64,000 nt of DNA, from assembly GCA_963556195.1 (NCBI GenBank), contig OY744521.1, positions 126,621,959 through 126,685,958 on the forward strand. Direction: 5' to 3'. Below the pieces are notes generated by a model, which did no database searches, was not told where the DNA came from, and saw nothing but the letters and a program-made list of their open reading frames with translations. Source of the stretch: Sepiola atlantica. Lineage: Eukaryota > Mollusca > Cephalopoda > Sepiida > Sepiolidae. This document shows positions 23,701 to 35,969 of the stretch, piece by piece. A program made the translations under genes and the position numbers. How positions within the stretch are numbered: position 1 is the stretch's first letter; each line of letters begins with the position of its first letter.

Positions 23701-23853
23701 GGAAGAAAAAAGAGTGATAAATATGCGACGATTGTCCAAATTGTATTCAGTAATAAACTAGTTTATTACTGAATACACCTTGCATTGAACAATTGAAATT
23801 TGAAATAAATTTGGACAATCGTCGCATATTTATCACTTTTTTCTTCTATCTCT
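23695..23853. repeat. Nested inverted repeat with a perfect 34 bp palindrome
   Basis: Outer arms 23695-23742 and 23808-23853 are reverse complements apart from one substitution and a 2-base indel. Inside, 23743-23776 is a perfect palindrome (half GTATTCAGTAATAAACT). The arms carry the word ATATGCGACGATTGTCC. The arrangement suggests a head-to-head partial duplication of one dispersed repeat. Confidence 0.93.
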
Positions 23854-23854
23854 T

Positions 23855-23861
<7 letters not shown>

Positions 23862-23896
<35 letters not shown>
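23862..23896. repeat. (AT)n microsatellite
   Basis: About 17 AT units at the 5' edge of the Penelope-like remnant. Confidence 0.95.
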
Positions 23897-23898
<2 letters not shown>

Positions 23899-24640
23899 TC
23901 AGACCCCCTAATTTATCACTAGCCAATACCCCATCAAATACATAAAAAGCTATAAACAAAACCACTACAATTGACAGGCTGCGTCTCTTTAAGTACAAAC
24001 AAAAATGAGACCAACAACCGCATCCCTATAGTCTTCCACGATGGCAAACTCATGCACAAAATCACAACTAACCTTAAAAAATTTCAAGTAACCTACAAAT
24101 TAATCCTACCATGAAGTCCATCTTTAACTTTCCTCCTATCAATGCAATGAGGCAACAACCCAATTTGGCAGCTATTCTCCCCCGCTCACACAAACACACA
24201 AAACACACGGCAACATTGTAATTACAAATATAACAAACCACGATGCCGTTTATGCACACACATAAACACGACACCTTTCTTCAATATACCTAGCACTAAC
24301 ACCTAATTCCAATCCCCGCATGTGACATGTGACAGTTCGAACATCATTTACTACTTCTATTGCTCTATTTGTAACAACGGATAATATATTGGGGAAACAA
24401 AAACGCTGTTCACATCCCGTTTAAACAACTATAAAACATTCATTCGACAAAATTCCCCTTTCGAACAACTAGCAGAACATTTTAACCTCCCTAATAATAC
24501 AATAGACAGCATTAAATGCCTGCTGGTAGACTCTAATTTCTTCTCAATAAAGATTCGCCGACAAAAACGAGATTCAATAGTTTGACGCACACAACACAGG
24601 TCTTAATACAAAATAAGATTACATTTTACTCCCATGACTA
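23897..24640 (+). mobile_element. Penelope-like element remnant with GIY-YIG endonuclease
   Basis: Plus-strand text shows an RT-endonuclease linker (RIPIVFHDGKLMHKI near 24020), a Cys-rich segment (CNYKYNKPRCRLCTH near 24230), then the GIY-YIG nuclease signature: NIIYYFYCSICNNG, a stop codon at 24382-24384 and YIGET at 24385-24399, followed by SRLNNYK. The spacing matches Penelope-like elements, whose nuclease follows the RT. The RT itself is missing. Several stops and frame changes make it a pseudogene. Confidence 0.85.
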
Positions 24641-24688
24641 TAAATTACCTACACCTATACAGTCTCACAAATATTATAGCATACTCAC

Positions 24689-24810
<122 letters not shown>

Positions 24811-25165
24811 GTACTCACTAGGAGTTGTCACACAAGTCATCGTCAGTGATCGCTCACCGACAACAACCGGTAGTGTTCCCTGGAGTCTGAGTGACAACAA
24901 ACCTCCTTAGATTTCCACTACTTACCACCTTTTTTCGATCACCACCGCAAATGACCTTGCGGTATCGCAACAGCCACTTACCATTGATTTCTCGCTTACA
25001 CCGACCATTGGCAATAAGCCTTCCCAAGGCCCCAGCACTTTCCGCACTCTTCCAGTGGAGGAGGCCTGGTCAGTGCTGTCCCTTTTCGGTCTTCCCATCC
25101 TCCTTAACCCCTAACGACTATTTTGTGTTGTGTCAGCCGAGGCTGGTTCCATCATTTTATTTTTG
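24811..25165 (-). repeat. LINE-associated dispersed repeat, shared with 41532-41745
   Basis: Read minus, it has GAAATCAATGGTAAGTGGCT, GTTGTCACTCAGACTCCAGG and GACTTGTGTGACAACTCCTA running into (AAT)n. The same order occurs on the plus strand at 41532-41745, also ending in an AAT tract. Probably the untranslated part of a LINE, with class not proven. Confidence 0.6.
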
Positions 25166-26069
25166 TGGGGGCAGCTTATAATATTTCTTGCAGTTTCTGT
25201 TCCTTGTAATGACCATCTGCAAGCGTTGTCATTGTCTTACTAGCACTATCTTATACTACTAAACTACAATACTGTACTGTTTTTCTCTTTTTCTTTTTCA
25301 ATTTTATGACAGTAAATTTATGTTCTCCAATTTCTTCTTTCATTTATATTTTATTTAGATATAAGTAACCGTTTGATTTATTTAATCATTTTTAAAAGAA
25401 TAATATCTTACAAATGGGAGAAGGGTTCGGTATTTGTTACATTTTGTGCGGAAAACTTTTTTTTTAAATTACCGTTTTTTGAAAAAAACTCAAATATTTT
25501 TATCTTATTTCAGCAGAAATAAAACTTTAATTTTCTAAGAAACCATATTTGAAAAAGCCACTTACTTTCAGTCTACTTAAAACAGATTTATTCTGCAATC
25601 GCTACAATTATCTACAAATCACGTCACCAAAAGGACTATATTTTAATTTCTTTCAATTCTTTTACTATTGTTGAATTGTTCGGTTTTTGTTGTAGTAGTT
25701 TTTAAAAAGCGATTAATCTTATTTTTTGTTTATACTTTTTAATTTAATTTTTATTTAATTTACGTTAACATTATTTTAATAGTTTTCTATTTCGTATTTA
25801 CTTGCTATAAATAGGAGCCAAAAATAAATCAGACGTTTTCTCGGAATAAAGGTTTTCAATTCGCTTTGGCTTTTTATATGAACATGTAAGTATATATAAA
25901 TGTATGTGTATTAACAAAATCATACAAACATAGAAAATAAATGTGAATAACAAACGGCAAACGATGCCGTGGAAGAAATCCTTGTTGACTGAAGTTTGCA
26001 TGAATTGTATTAAACGCGCGTAGTATGTTTACACAATAAATTAAATACATCGATTTAATTGTTGCTTTT

Positions 26070-26070
<1 letters not shown>
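25166..26070. other. AT-rich spacer
   Basis: No feature recognised. Confidence 0.4.
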
Positions 26071-26107
<37 letters not shown>

Positions 26108-26312
26108 GCTGAGGTTAAAAATATTATGTAATTTCCGGGAAAGTGCTTTCTCTCACTTTCCTGCCGACCGTTTAAGTGAAGTCGCGACAAAATTGCTCAT
26201 CCCAAAATCCCAATGGGGTAGGGCGAACAATACGAGCTAGTATAACTGGCGGCCCAATGTCTATATATTTCCCTCCCTCCACCTCCTCTCTCTCTCTCTC
26301 TCTCTCTCTCTA
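26071..26312. repeat. (ACT)n at 26071-26107 and (CT)n at 26286-26312
   Basis: Two short microsatellites flank about 180 bases of unassigned sequence. Confidence 0.93.
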
Positions 26313-27256
<944 letters not shown>

Positions 27257-27513
27257 TAGCTTACTACCTAGTTCTACTTACGTATGGAACACTGTTGAAG
27301 TAAATACTGAAAATTGATACATAAAAAAATGATATCTCCTTATAAAATGTTATGTGGATACATGAAATACTAATATATATATATATATATATATATAGGG
27401 TGGGTCTGATAAGTTACGTTGATTTCAAAAGTTAATAAAAAACAAACAACATATGAAGATAAAAGAAAAGCTTCATATTTTTAGGAAGTAAATTAAATTA
27501 CATGTATTATTTT

Positions 27514-27678
27514 AGGGGCCACATTAAGCGCTCCAGTGTAGGGCTATGCAAAATATCAATTGAAGGCATAATACAAGGAAGGCACTCAATAGGTAGACAA
27601 AAGAAAAGATTGGTAGACAACGTTTGTGAATGGACGAACATGAACATAAATCAAACGAACACCTTGGCAACATGGTAA
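27514..27678 (+). mobile_element. RTE-like LINE C-terminal scrap
   Basis: Translation GHIKRSS, then EGIIQGRHSIGRQKKRLVDN and VCEWTNMNINQ matches the terminal GH-(basic)-W region of RTE-type proteins. It is followed by a fragment (AATTACAAATATAACAA) also seen in the Penelope-like remnant at 24215. Confidence 0.65.
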
Positions 27679-28534
27679 TTACAAATATAACAATAACGTA
27701 GGTATTGAAGGAAACTCATCCATGTTAGTGCGTATTCTGCAGCTAACAGAGAAAACTTTTAATAATAAATTGTTTTCTGTTTCAGATAATTACTTATAAT
27801 GGTCCAGAATGGAGAGTATCGTCAATTTGTTCAGAGTTTTCATAACGACATAGCGTTCTTTCCGAATGCATTTTGCCCGCCACTATAATGATTCTGTGCC
27901 GGATTGAAAAACAGCTCGTCAAATATAATCGGTTTGAACAAGAAAAGTCCTGGCCTTCCTATGACCGCTACAGGGAGAGAAATGTTCCGCGCGAATACAC
28001 GCATGTGCCTACATGTCCGTTTGAGGTGCTCGCAGAATCTCACACATAACTCCCATTTATCGCGCATAGTAAGCAAAACTTTCGTTACTGATCAGTAATT
28101 AACCCTCTTGAAGTTCACAAACGATCATTTTACAGTGCGAAGGCCAACGTCTGATGTGGCATGTGGCATGTGGCATTTTGGCGCGTGGAGTCCTAAGATT
28201 TTTCGAGTATTTTTGTGTTAAAGTTATTCCTACATCGGGACATTATTGCGAAACACCTCGAAAAGTTTTTCCGTCCGAAAGTTTTCTACCTACTCGTCGC
28301 TTGTAATCGGCACGATGTATGATCCTAACGAGATGGTGACACAACGCATACGTTTCGACGTTCACTCGGAACCATCTCTGACATGTTACCGGGTTATGTT
28401 CTTGACGAGGCAATATTGTGTGCCCCCTTCTCCCACGTTCCCACAATTAAGCACTTTGTTATGTTTAAAAAAAGTTTATGAACACCGACCAGCAGCTGTA
28501 GATGGCAGCAATAGTTATTAAATCAATGTTGAGC
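27679..28534. other. Unassigned, GC-richer stretch
   Basis: Base composition is more balanced than its neighbours and short frames exist on both strands (27840-28098, 28243-28521). I recognise no domain. It could be a decayed DNA transposon. Confidence 0.35.
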
Positions 28535-28629
<95 letters not shown>

Positions 28630-28630
28630 T
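28535..28630. repeat. (AAT)n microsatellite
   Basis: About 31 AAT units. Confidence 0.97.
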
Positions 28631-28788
28631 AACGTATTGCTTACATCGACACTATCTTTTAAGAGGCAAATTACTTAATACACAACACAATAAAAGCTAT
28701 TATGTTTATTTAAAAGCTATTTGTTTGACTAAGAACACTTTGTTGTGTTCAGTAATTTGAAAAAAATTAGCAAGGTCAATTGTAAGCA

Positions 28789-28792
<4 letters not shown>

Positions 28793-28865
<73 letters not shown>
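28793..28865. repeat. (AT)n microsatellite
   Basis: About 36 AT units. Confidence 0.97.
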
Positions 28866-28866
<1 letters not shown>

Positions 28867-28867
28867 T

Positions 28868-29005
28868 ATCATGCAGGTCCGACGTTGCTTGGGATTGAAC
28901 GAGAATAACTACTATGTACTTTTTGACTATACTCATAACATTATACTGTTTTCGTTGGTTTTATTTATCCCCGTGTTTCGCCCCTTAATATAGAAAAGGG
29001 TAGAA
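28868..29005 (+). repeat. Dispersed repeat, inverted partner at 30492-30640
   Basis: Shares GATTGAACGAGAATAACTAC, TATGTACTTTTT, ACTATACTCATAACATTATA and GTTTCGCCCCTTAATATAG with the reverse complement of 30492-30640. Confidence 0.75.
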
Positions 29006-29497
29006 AACCCGAAACAACGTCGTCTGTAAGTATAAAAAACACTTTAATATTTTTTTAAAATATTGATATTTAATGCTCCTTTAAAATTTAATAGTCTTAA
29101 TAGTAGAGCCCTGTTTGGAATTACAAGATTGTTGTCATCCTAGCAATTATGGAAAGTTCCGCTCGAGCGTCGAACTTTATCGATAACATGACGCTTGCCC
29201 TCGCCTCTCGGGTAAGTGTACGTTAATTTCAATTCCTGTATGTGTTGATTTCTCTTGGCCGCGTGGGCATAGGCGTTATGGTCGTGAATCTAGGTTGAAT
29301 CTGCGAACTCCGAGCTTTTTTTTATTCATTTGCTTTTGACACCTGAGGATGATTCGATGAAGAATCGAAAACGTTCGTGAAACCTAGGGGACATTTATTT
29401 ATTTTTTTATTTTAATACAAAAAAGACCATCAGAAAAATTGAAAAAATAAAGAAAGGTATAAGTAAACAGACAGATTTTGTTATTTTGAACAATGTT

Positions 29498-29500
<3 letters not shown>
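29006..29500. other. Unassigned, with a hammerhead-like phrase at 29343-29375
   Basis: CTGAGGA (29343-29349), a GATTC/GAATC hairpin and GAAAACG follow in hammerhead order, but no stem I is found. Confidence 0.35.
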
Positions 29501-29578
<78 letters not shown>

Positions 29579-29625
29579 CTCAGTGTACGAAACCGCCGGT
29601 TCAACCGTCGTGGTAATTTCTGGTT

Positions 29626-29680
<55 letters not shown>

Positions 29681-29705
29681 CCTATATATATATATATATA
29701 TATAT
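29501..29705. repeat. Three (AT)n tracts with a TATAGGCCTATA centre
   Basis: AT at 29501-29576, about 50 unique bases, then AT tracts either side of the palindrome AGGCCT near 29678-29683. Confidence 0.94.
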
Positions 29706-30183
29706 ACTAGCAAATATATGCTCCTTCCGCTCGGATATTTTTGATAGCCTGGGATGATTGTACTATAGTGAACGAACATATGCTACTTTTACTCCCCAAA
29801 GGGGAATGTAGTGATTGAGAGATTTGGATAATGACTAACGAAAGTATACTACACTACCAACAAGGGGTAGTTAATGGCTGGGAGGATTATATCAGGATAA
29901 CAGAATATAGACTAACCTCCCCCCCCCCAAAAAAGTAATCCTTGGAGAATTGTATTATTAAAGACAACCTTATACTATACTCCCCTTCAAAAAACATATA
30001 CTACACCACCATCCTTTTGATGTTAATATAGTTAGGTTAGTATGTTAGGTGGAAAAACTTTCGCATTTATTCATTTAGAAGACAGAAAACTATTATAAAA
30101 AAAATTAATCAAGATTTTTAAAAATATTAATCTATTTTTCTTCTAATTTAGAAAGATGAGAAGAGAGGGGGTTTCTTGTTTTG

Positions 30184-30185
<2 letters not shown>

Positions 30186-30264
<79 letters not shown>
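30186..30264. repeat. (AT)n microsatellite
   Basis: About 39 AT units with one CATA interruption. Confidence 0.96.
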
Positions 30265-30267
<3 letters not shown>

Positions 30268-30350
30268 AGTTATGAAAATATATATACAGTAATTAGGCTA
30301 CACAGAGGCTTCCGCTTTTGATCCCCGTAGTGAATCGTCAGGCTAAAATG
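30265..30350 (-). repeat. Dispersed repeat (CTGACGATTC...CTCTGTGTAGC), copy 1
   Basis: The minus strand reads CTGACGATTCACTACGGGGA, then GCCTCTGTGTAGCCTAATTA and CTGTATATATATTTTC, running into (TA)n. The same text lies on the plus strand at 32640-32740. Confidence 0.72.
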
Positions 30351-30491
30351 CATGTTAGCCTTCTCTAAGTGATTCATGCGGACAGACAGAACCCCCATTT
30401 AAAATGCAAATGCGTATATCCGATTTTAATGAAATTTAAACCATGTATATCAGACACTAAATCAGAGAGTTTTCCAACATTTCAGCTTCTT

Positions 30492-30640
30492 CCGACTATA
30501 TTAGGGAGCGAAACGGGAGTAGAGAGAGCATTATAAACAGAGAAAGTAATATAGTGTTATGAGCATAGTGAAAAAGTACATAGTACTGATCCTCATTCAA
30601 TCCCGAGCAACATCGGGTCTTCTTGCTATCCATGTTATAA
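30492..30640 (-). repeat. Dispersed repeat, inverted partner of 28868-29005
   Basis: Reverse complement of the 28868 copy over about 140 bases, with scattered differences. Confidence 0.75.
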
Positions 30641-31204
30641 ATTTCACCGGCCATTTCTCCTATGTTCGATCTTCGCAAACTGTTATATAGTTTGAAAAGT
30701 AATTTTTCCATATGGTCTTTGTTAAAAAAATAAAATTTCGAATGTTGATTTTCAAAGCATGCTAGTTCTACTAAACATAATGGGCCGTAGTTGTTGGACG
30801 TACATCCCTTCCTACACAAACGCTTTTCGCCATTTGTATTGTCGTACAATTTAGTCCAAAAAGCTCACCATTTATTTAATTGTCTCCTAACAACTCGTTT
30901 ATTTCGACACCATAAAAGCAAACGCCTATCCTAATGTTTTATGATGTTTTTTTATGTTTTTTTTATAAAAGATAAAGAGTTATTGTAACTGGAGTGAAAC
31001 AAATTCAATATTTCGCACATGGCTGACGGCTGCTTTTTGGTGTTGGAAAAGTTCAGACAAACTTTTGTGTTTGATGTAAACGAACAAAGCATTGGAGTGT
31101 GATTCTCGTCTTATAATCAAAGAATATTTTACCCGTGACAAATGACAAATTGACCATTATATAAACAACACACAAACGTATTTACATCTCTATTCATATC
31201 ATGT
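30641..31204. other. Unassigned spacer
   Basis: Continues a 117-codon minus-strand frame with no recognisable domain; nothing else seen. Confidence 0.4.
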
Positions 31205-31722
31205 TAGGTATGTGCATATGTTTATATATTTGAACGTACAGAATTCACACCTAAATTAATTAACCTATTATTATGAAATTTTGAACACAATTGTTAGGCG
31301 TAAAGGGTCATAATGTGTGCTATATTTAGTTTAATTTAGTTTTATGCAAACGGGATGAAGAGGAGTATTTTAAAGGGTTTTGGAAAAGGGATAATATGGG
31401 CACAATCTCCTATTTGAAAATTCAAATATATCAGCTGTGCATGCATTTAATTTGATCAATACTCATTAGACACGAATAAAGCAATATTCCCTGAATTTCA
31501 ATTTATTCTTAAGCCCTCTTAAACGCTTAAGCCTTAAATTTTAGATATTTTCTAGAATCAAAAGCATGTTATGGATTTTGATCAAAATGGAAATAAGGAT
31601 TCTAGTCATAAAGTTTAGTATCATTAGTACGTGACTTTAATCCACGTAAGGTGACATAAAAGTGGTGTAAATCTGTTCCATTCAGTGAGTTAATTCTACC
31701 CATCCAGGGAAGGGATTATTCT
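31205..31722 (-). repeat. Dispersed element E, about 500 bp
   Basis: The reverse complement matches 37545-38075 along its length: ACACCACTTTTATGTC, TTGATCAAAATCCAT, CAAATTAAACTAAA-like, then an end CGAATTC-like near GTACGTTCAAATAT. It is non-coding and sits beside a (TA)n tract. Confidence 0.68.

Positions 31723-31723
<1 letters not shown>

Positions 31724-31816
<93 letters not shown>
31724..31816. repeat. (AT)n microsatellite
   Basis: About 46 AT units. Confidence 0.97.
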
Positions 31817-31818
<2 letters not shown>

Positions 31819-31829
31819 CAAAAGATGAG

Positions 31830-31967
31830 AATAAAGATTGTAAAACTACAATATCTATTAAGTCAGCAGTTGTTCAAACCAAGGGGATTTAAAATAAAAT
31901 TAATTTAATTTTCAATCATTAAGCCATGGCTTTTTAAAGAATGAAATCTTATCGTCAGACCTACCTG
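31830..31967 (-). repeat. Dispersed repeat of the second hammerhead family, degenerate
   Basis: The minus strand reads CTGACGATAAGATTTCATTC, TTTAAAAAGCCATGGCTTAA and later TTGGTTTGAACAACTGCTGA, collinear with 58487-58600. The invariant G of GAAA is A and stem I does not pair, so the ribozyme is dead. Confidence 0.62.
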
Positions 31968-32639
31968 CCGAAATATTCCGACGCATCGTCGGTTTTAACG
32001 CGGTCCGTAAACTGCATAAGTACTAAATATTCAATAAAAAAATAACTTAAAACTGAAACCAGGTATAACAATCATAAAAGCACATTCAATAACAAAAAAA
32101 CACTGATTCAAAATATCACTAGCGAACCAGTGTTGAGAACTCAAAGAAAGCGGACACTCGACATAAATTGAGTAGAAAATATTACGATGGACCAGTACAT
32201 GTAGATATTTAGACCACCTTGAAATTTTTATTTTAAAGATCCCAAAAAACTTACTAAATAATAGGAGCAAAATAGCAACCAACTGTAGACATAGAATAAA
32301 TTTCACTTTAGGATAACTATATACATAACAAATAAATCAAATAAATGAATCAACTAAACTATCTCAACATCTAAAGTAGGAACGAATAACAAAATAAATA
32401 AAAAGAAATTATTCCAATCACACACGTGCTAAAATAAGGTCACCTGTGAATTTCTCATACTGACAAAAGGGATAAGACACACCAAAAAACAACAAAAGAA
32501 AAAGATGTCATTTAAAGGTCGGCCGGGCCTTTGTTTGAGAGAAACTCTACCATCGGTTAATGAAAACTTTAGCAAAGAATCTGATTGGTTAGTTTGCTAG
32601 ACTAAACACCACATGGATATATAAAAACAGTCTCTGCAC
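31968..32639. other. Unassigned spacer
   Basis: No recognised feature. Confidence 0.4.
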
Positions 32640-32740
32640 TTATCATGACGATTCGTTGCGGGGATGAAATATGAACGCCTCTGTGTAAGCTTAATTACTA
32701 TAAATATATTTTCATACTATATATTGAAAATGTTTAGTGG
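32640..32740 (+). repeat. Dispersed repeat (TGACGATTC...CTCTGTGTAAGC), copy 2
   Basis: Plus-strand counterpart of 30265-30350: ATGACGATTCGTTGCGGGGA, TGAAATATGAACGCCTCTGT, TTAATTACTATAAATA. Confidence 0.72.
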
Positions 32741-33584
32741 TGTTTGAAGCATAAAACGATGTTGTTGCTTTAATCATTTTTTTAAATTATTATTCAATAT
32801 TTCAAACGCACTGCGTTCTTCATCGAGAATTAATTTGAGAAAAGAAATAAACAGAAATGGGCTGACTCGTGTGCGAGGTATTAATGTGTTAGGAATTTGA
32901 CGTTCATGTGTTTTGGGGGGAGAAGCGGCAAAAGAGGCGGCTAAGTGTTGTTTAAATATTTATAAAGGCTGTTATAATTCTTTCTATGAAAATGTGGTTA
33001 TTTAATTAGTTAAGTATAATAATCGGTTAAGAGTTTTCTGTGGAATTGTAGAACAATTTACGTTGTGATTGTGAGTGGTCTCGTGTTTATCCAAGTTATG
33101 AATAAAAAGCAATGGCGGTGCTATTATGTATTTGTGTTCAGTTAAGATGGAGTCAATTTGTATTTTAATTAATATATTTAAAATCGGCCATGTGTTGTTG
33201 AACTGTGTCTAGGGGCTGTTATTATTTAAGAAATATATGTTATTTAATTATGTAAGTATAACATTTCGGTATCTCGCTTCCTGCGGAACTTTGGCATAGA
33301 CTTCCGATATAGCCTTGAGTTGTGTTGACATTTGTGTTTCTGAATAAAAGTAATGATGATGTAATGCCGAGAATAACCAAGTGTTTAATTAATATATTTT
33401 TTATAACGAAACAAACTATATTTGGTTATTAATTGATGTATTTGTTTACATTGGTATGTACGATTGTCTGATTAACACATGCGCGCCAATATTCGTACAT
33501 CTTAAGAAGCAGTAATGTTATCCAAAATTAACGTGTAAATAAAGTTATTCTAATGTGTGGTATGTGATTAATTTGATTATTTAC
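32741..33584. other. Unassigned spacer
   Basis: Contains CTGCGTTCTTCATCGA near 32815 (a short 5.8S-like word) and otherwise nothing recognised. Confidence 0.35.
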
Positions 33585-34440
33585 TTGCGAGTCTCTAGTT
33601 GAGTCACTGTTAAGCAGGGAGAGAAAAAGTTTCACTCCATGGGATATCTCTGTTGGTAATATCTCTGTTGGTAATATCTCTGTTAGTAATATCTCTGTTA
33701 GCAATATCTCTGTTGGTAATATCTCTGTTATTAATATCTCTGTTGGTAATATCACTGTTGGTAATATCTCTGTTAGTAATATCTCTGTTGGTAATATCTC
33801 TGTTGGTAATATCTCTGTTAGTAATATCTCTGTTGGTAATATCTCTGTTAGTAATATCTCTGTTAGTAATATCTCTGTTGGTAATATCTCTGTTAGTAAT
33901 ATCTCTGTTAGTAATATCTCTGTTGGTAATATCTCTGTTAGTAATATCTCTGTTGCTAATATCTCTGTTAGTAATATCTCTGTTAGTAATATCTCGTCGT
34001 TTTGAGTAACTGCGCTTCGGTTTGGGGTTGGAGGTTTAACGTGATATTAACCATTATCACAGGGTGATCAGCGTTCCCGAGTGGGTTATGAGGATCCGTC
34101 ACACAAGTCTCAATCAGTGTTGTCAAGAATAGGTCGAGAAGTGAGACTTGCTGATCGTCACGATCTATGAGGCGGGTCGAGAAAGTCACGGTTTGTGAAA
34201 TAGAATGTGCAGTAGAGAAACTATGCATACTGTTACCAGCTCTATTTGTGTAGTTCGAGACACCAAACTAATATCTGTGGTGGACATTAAAATCCCCAAA
34301 TAAACAGATTTTGCGAACTCGGATCTAAGGAAAGCGATGCGTTTACACTATCGGAGAAATAGTCGAGTAGGGTACACTCCTGGTTCGAAGAGGTTACTAA
34401 CGCTGTGTTGAAGGGTTAATCGAAAGCGCATTTACGCCTG
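33585..34440 (-). mobile_element. Jockey-type LINE endonuclease fragment, split by a minisatellite
   Basis: Minus-strand endonuclease text: FGDFNVHH near 34300, SQTVTFSTRL and DLFLTT, then NADHPVIMVNI near 34060. Left of the minisatellite, 33585-33643 continues the same LINE (AAGCAGGGAG, TTTCACTCCATGGG, matching the reverse complement of 45515-45555). Only the endonuclease and linker survive. Confidence 0.85.
33644..33990. repeat. 15 bp minisatellite inside a LINE, 23 units
   Basis: Unit ATATCTCTGTTGGTA or ATATCTCTGTTAGTA, 23 nearly perfect copies. Since 15 is divisible by 3, both strands stay open (VISLL repeats on plus, TEILP/TEILL on minus). The unit resembles the LINE text at the right junction (GTAATATCTCGTCG), so the array may have expanded from LINE sequence. 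Confidence 0.95.
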
Positions 34441-34503
34441 ATCATCTGGTTCTCGACTAAGTTCTCTCTCTCTCTTTCTCTATCTCTCTCTAATATATAT
34501 ATA

Positions 34504-34695
34504 CATTCCCGAAACAGTTTTTCATGGTAAACAACTGATGATCCCTTAAATAATGTTAGAAGCAAACAAATATAATAACTGTAAAAACTAAATTGACTTA
34601 CATGAGTGATTTTCCACTGAATGACTTGGGACTTAAGGGTTTTTTGAGGGTTTTTTTTGTAAAATCTTTTTAGTTTTAATGGTTGAGAAACTTCC

Positions 34696-34700
<5 letters not shown>
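34504..34700 (+). repeat. Dispersed repeat H, copy 1
   Basis: Starts CCCGAAACAGTTTTTCATGG, then ACAACTGATGATCCCTTAAA, GACTTACATGAGTGATTTTC, and ends GTTTTAATGGTTGAGAAAC before (TA)n at 34700. Further copies at 35737-35955 and, inverted, 35970-36205. Confidence 0.8.
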
Positions 34701-34746
<46 letters not shown>

Positions 34747-34765
34747 GACAGACAGAGAGAGAGAG
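34700..34765. repeat. (TA)n, (GACA)n, (GA)n composite microsatellite
   Basis: About 21 TA units, then GACA and GA units. Confidence 0.95.
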
Positions 34766-34769
34766 AACC

Positions 34770-34870
34770 AATATTACAGTCTTACGTCAATCAACCAATG
34801 TTTCGATGCTACCACATCTTATCAAAGACTGGATAAAATTAAAAAGCAAAAAGTGAGAATCTCGCATTGG
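34770..34870 (-). repeat. Dispersed repeat with a hammerhead-like hairpin, copy 1
   Basis: The minus strand reads CAGTCTTTGATAAGATGTGG, AGCATCGAAACATTGG, ATTGACGTAAGACTGTAATA. The CAGTCTT/AAGACTG arms pair and enclose a GATG/CATC hairpin and GAAA. The plus-strand copy is at 35575-35645. Confidence 0.7.
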
Positions 34871-35298
34871 AAATATCATCAACAGAAAAACGGATGCTAA
34901 GAAAAAGAGAAAGAAAAGAAAAGGTAAAAATTTAAACCGATAAAAGTTCGTGTTGGCCAAATATAAGTCACAGTCCGCTGACTCTCCAAATTGGCACTCG
35001 TGAACTTCAAATTCCCTCCCATATCTCAACGGACGCTCCCTCTCTTTCCGATCGGCTATCCTTTTGACATACGCTAAACCGGACATGCATGAAGGATTAA
35101 CAAAATAAGAAAACAAGTAGAATGAGAGATAAATAAACGCTAAAGGAAACGTAAGGCTAACTTATATTTAGATTTATACCGTACACTTAATCTGAACATT
35201 AAAATAAAACTAAACTCTACAATGTTTAAGGTCATCATCTTATAATTTTGATCATAAGAATTAACTGTATCTTATATAATACTAGTAAATATTTTGAA

Positions 35299-35308
35299 AT
35301 TATTATTA

Positions 35309-35349
<41 letters not shown>

Positions 35350-35442
35350 TGCTATTAATATTATTATTATCAACATTACTGTCATTTTTATTATAACTAT
35401 GATTACTATTATTATTATTATTACTATTATTTTTACTATAAC

Positions 35443-35500
<58 letters not shown>

Positions 35501-35510
35501 GTAATAATTA
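35299..35510. repeat. Imperfect (ATT)n microsatellite
   Basis: ATT units with ACT, ATC and ACA interruptions in the middle and a pure block at about 35444-35500. Confidence 0.94.
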
Positions 35511-35574
35511 TACTACTGTTTTTATTGTAAATACTTTTATTTTTTAACTATTCTTATTATTACTATTTTCATTG

Positions 35575-35645
35575 TTTGTTATTAAGTCTTTGATAACATG
35601 TGGTAGCATCGAAACGTACGTAGATTGACATAAGACTGTAATATT
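35575..35645 (+). repeat. Dispersed repeat with a hammerhead-like hairpin, copy 2
   Basis: AAGTCTTTGATAACATGTGG, AGCATCGAAACGTACG and GACATAAGACTGTAATATTG match the minus strand of 34770-34870. Confidence 0.7.
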
Positions 35646-35736
35646 GTTTATGTAATTTTATAAATTCTCTATTTATTATTGAGCTCTTTTGAAAGTATTG
35701 GTTTTATGTTCATCTTAATCACATATTTGAACTTGA

Positions 35737-35955
35737 TTAAATTCCCGAAAGAGTTTTTCATTGTAAACAACTGATGATCCCTTAAATTAAGTTAAGACTA
35801 GCGTAAATTCTTGAAAGAAAACTAATATAGTGACTGCAAAAAATTAATTGATTTACACGCAAAGTAGTTTTCCAACGAAGGACTTGGGACTAAAAGTGTT
35901 TTTGCTTTGTTTTGTTTTTCTTGCCATATAGTTTTAATTGTTGAAAAACAAGACT
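35737..35955 (+). repeat. Dispersed repeat H, copy 2
   Basis: Same order as 34504-34700 with more substitutions. It ends in AAGACTATATA and faces copy 3 across a short TA palindrome. Confidence 0.75.
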
Positions 35956-35969
35956 ATATATATATATAT

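Noticed and set aside
32805..32850. 5.8S rRNA-like words (CTGCGTTCTTCATCGA, GAGAATTAAT)
   Set aside because: The matches are short and in conflicting orientation, so chance or convergent repeat text is more likely than an rDNA relic.
34520..34560. CTGATGATCCC in repeat H as a hammerhead core
   Set aside because: No GAAA follows a pairing partner of TCCC; the nearby GAAAC lies on the wrong side.
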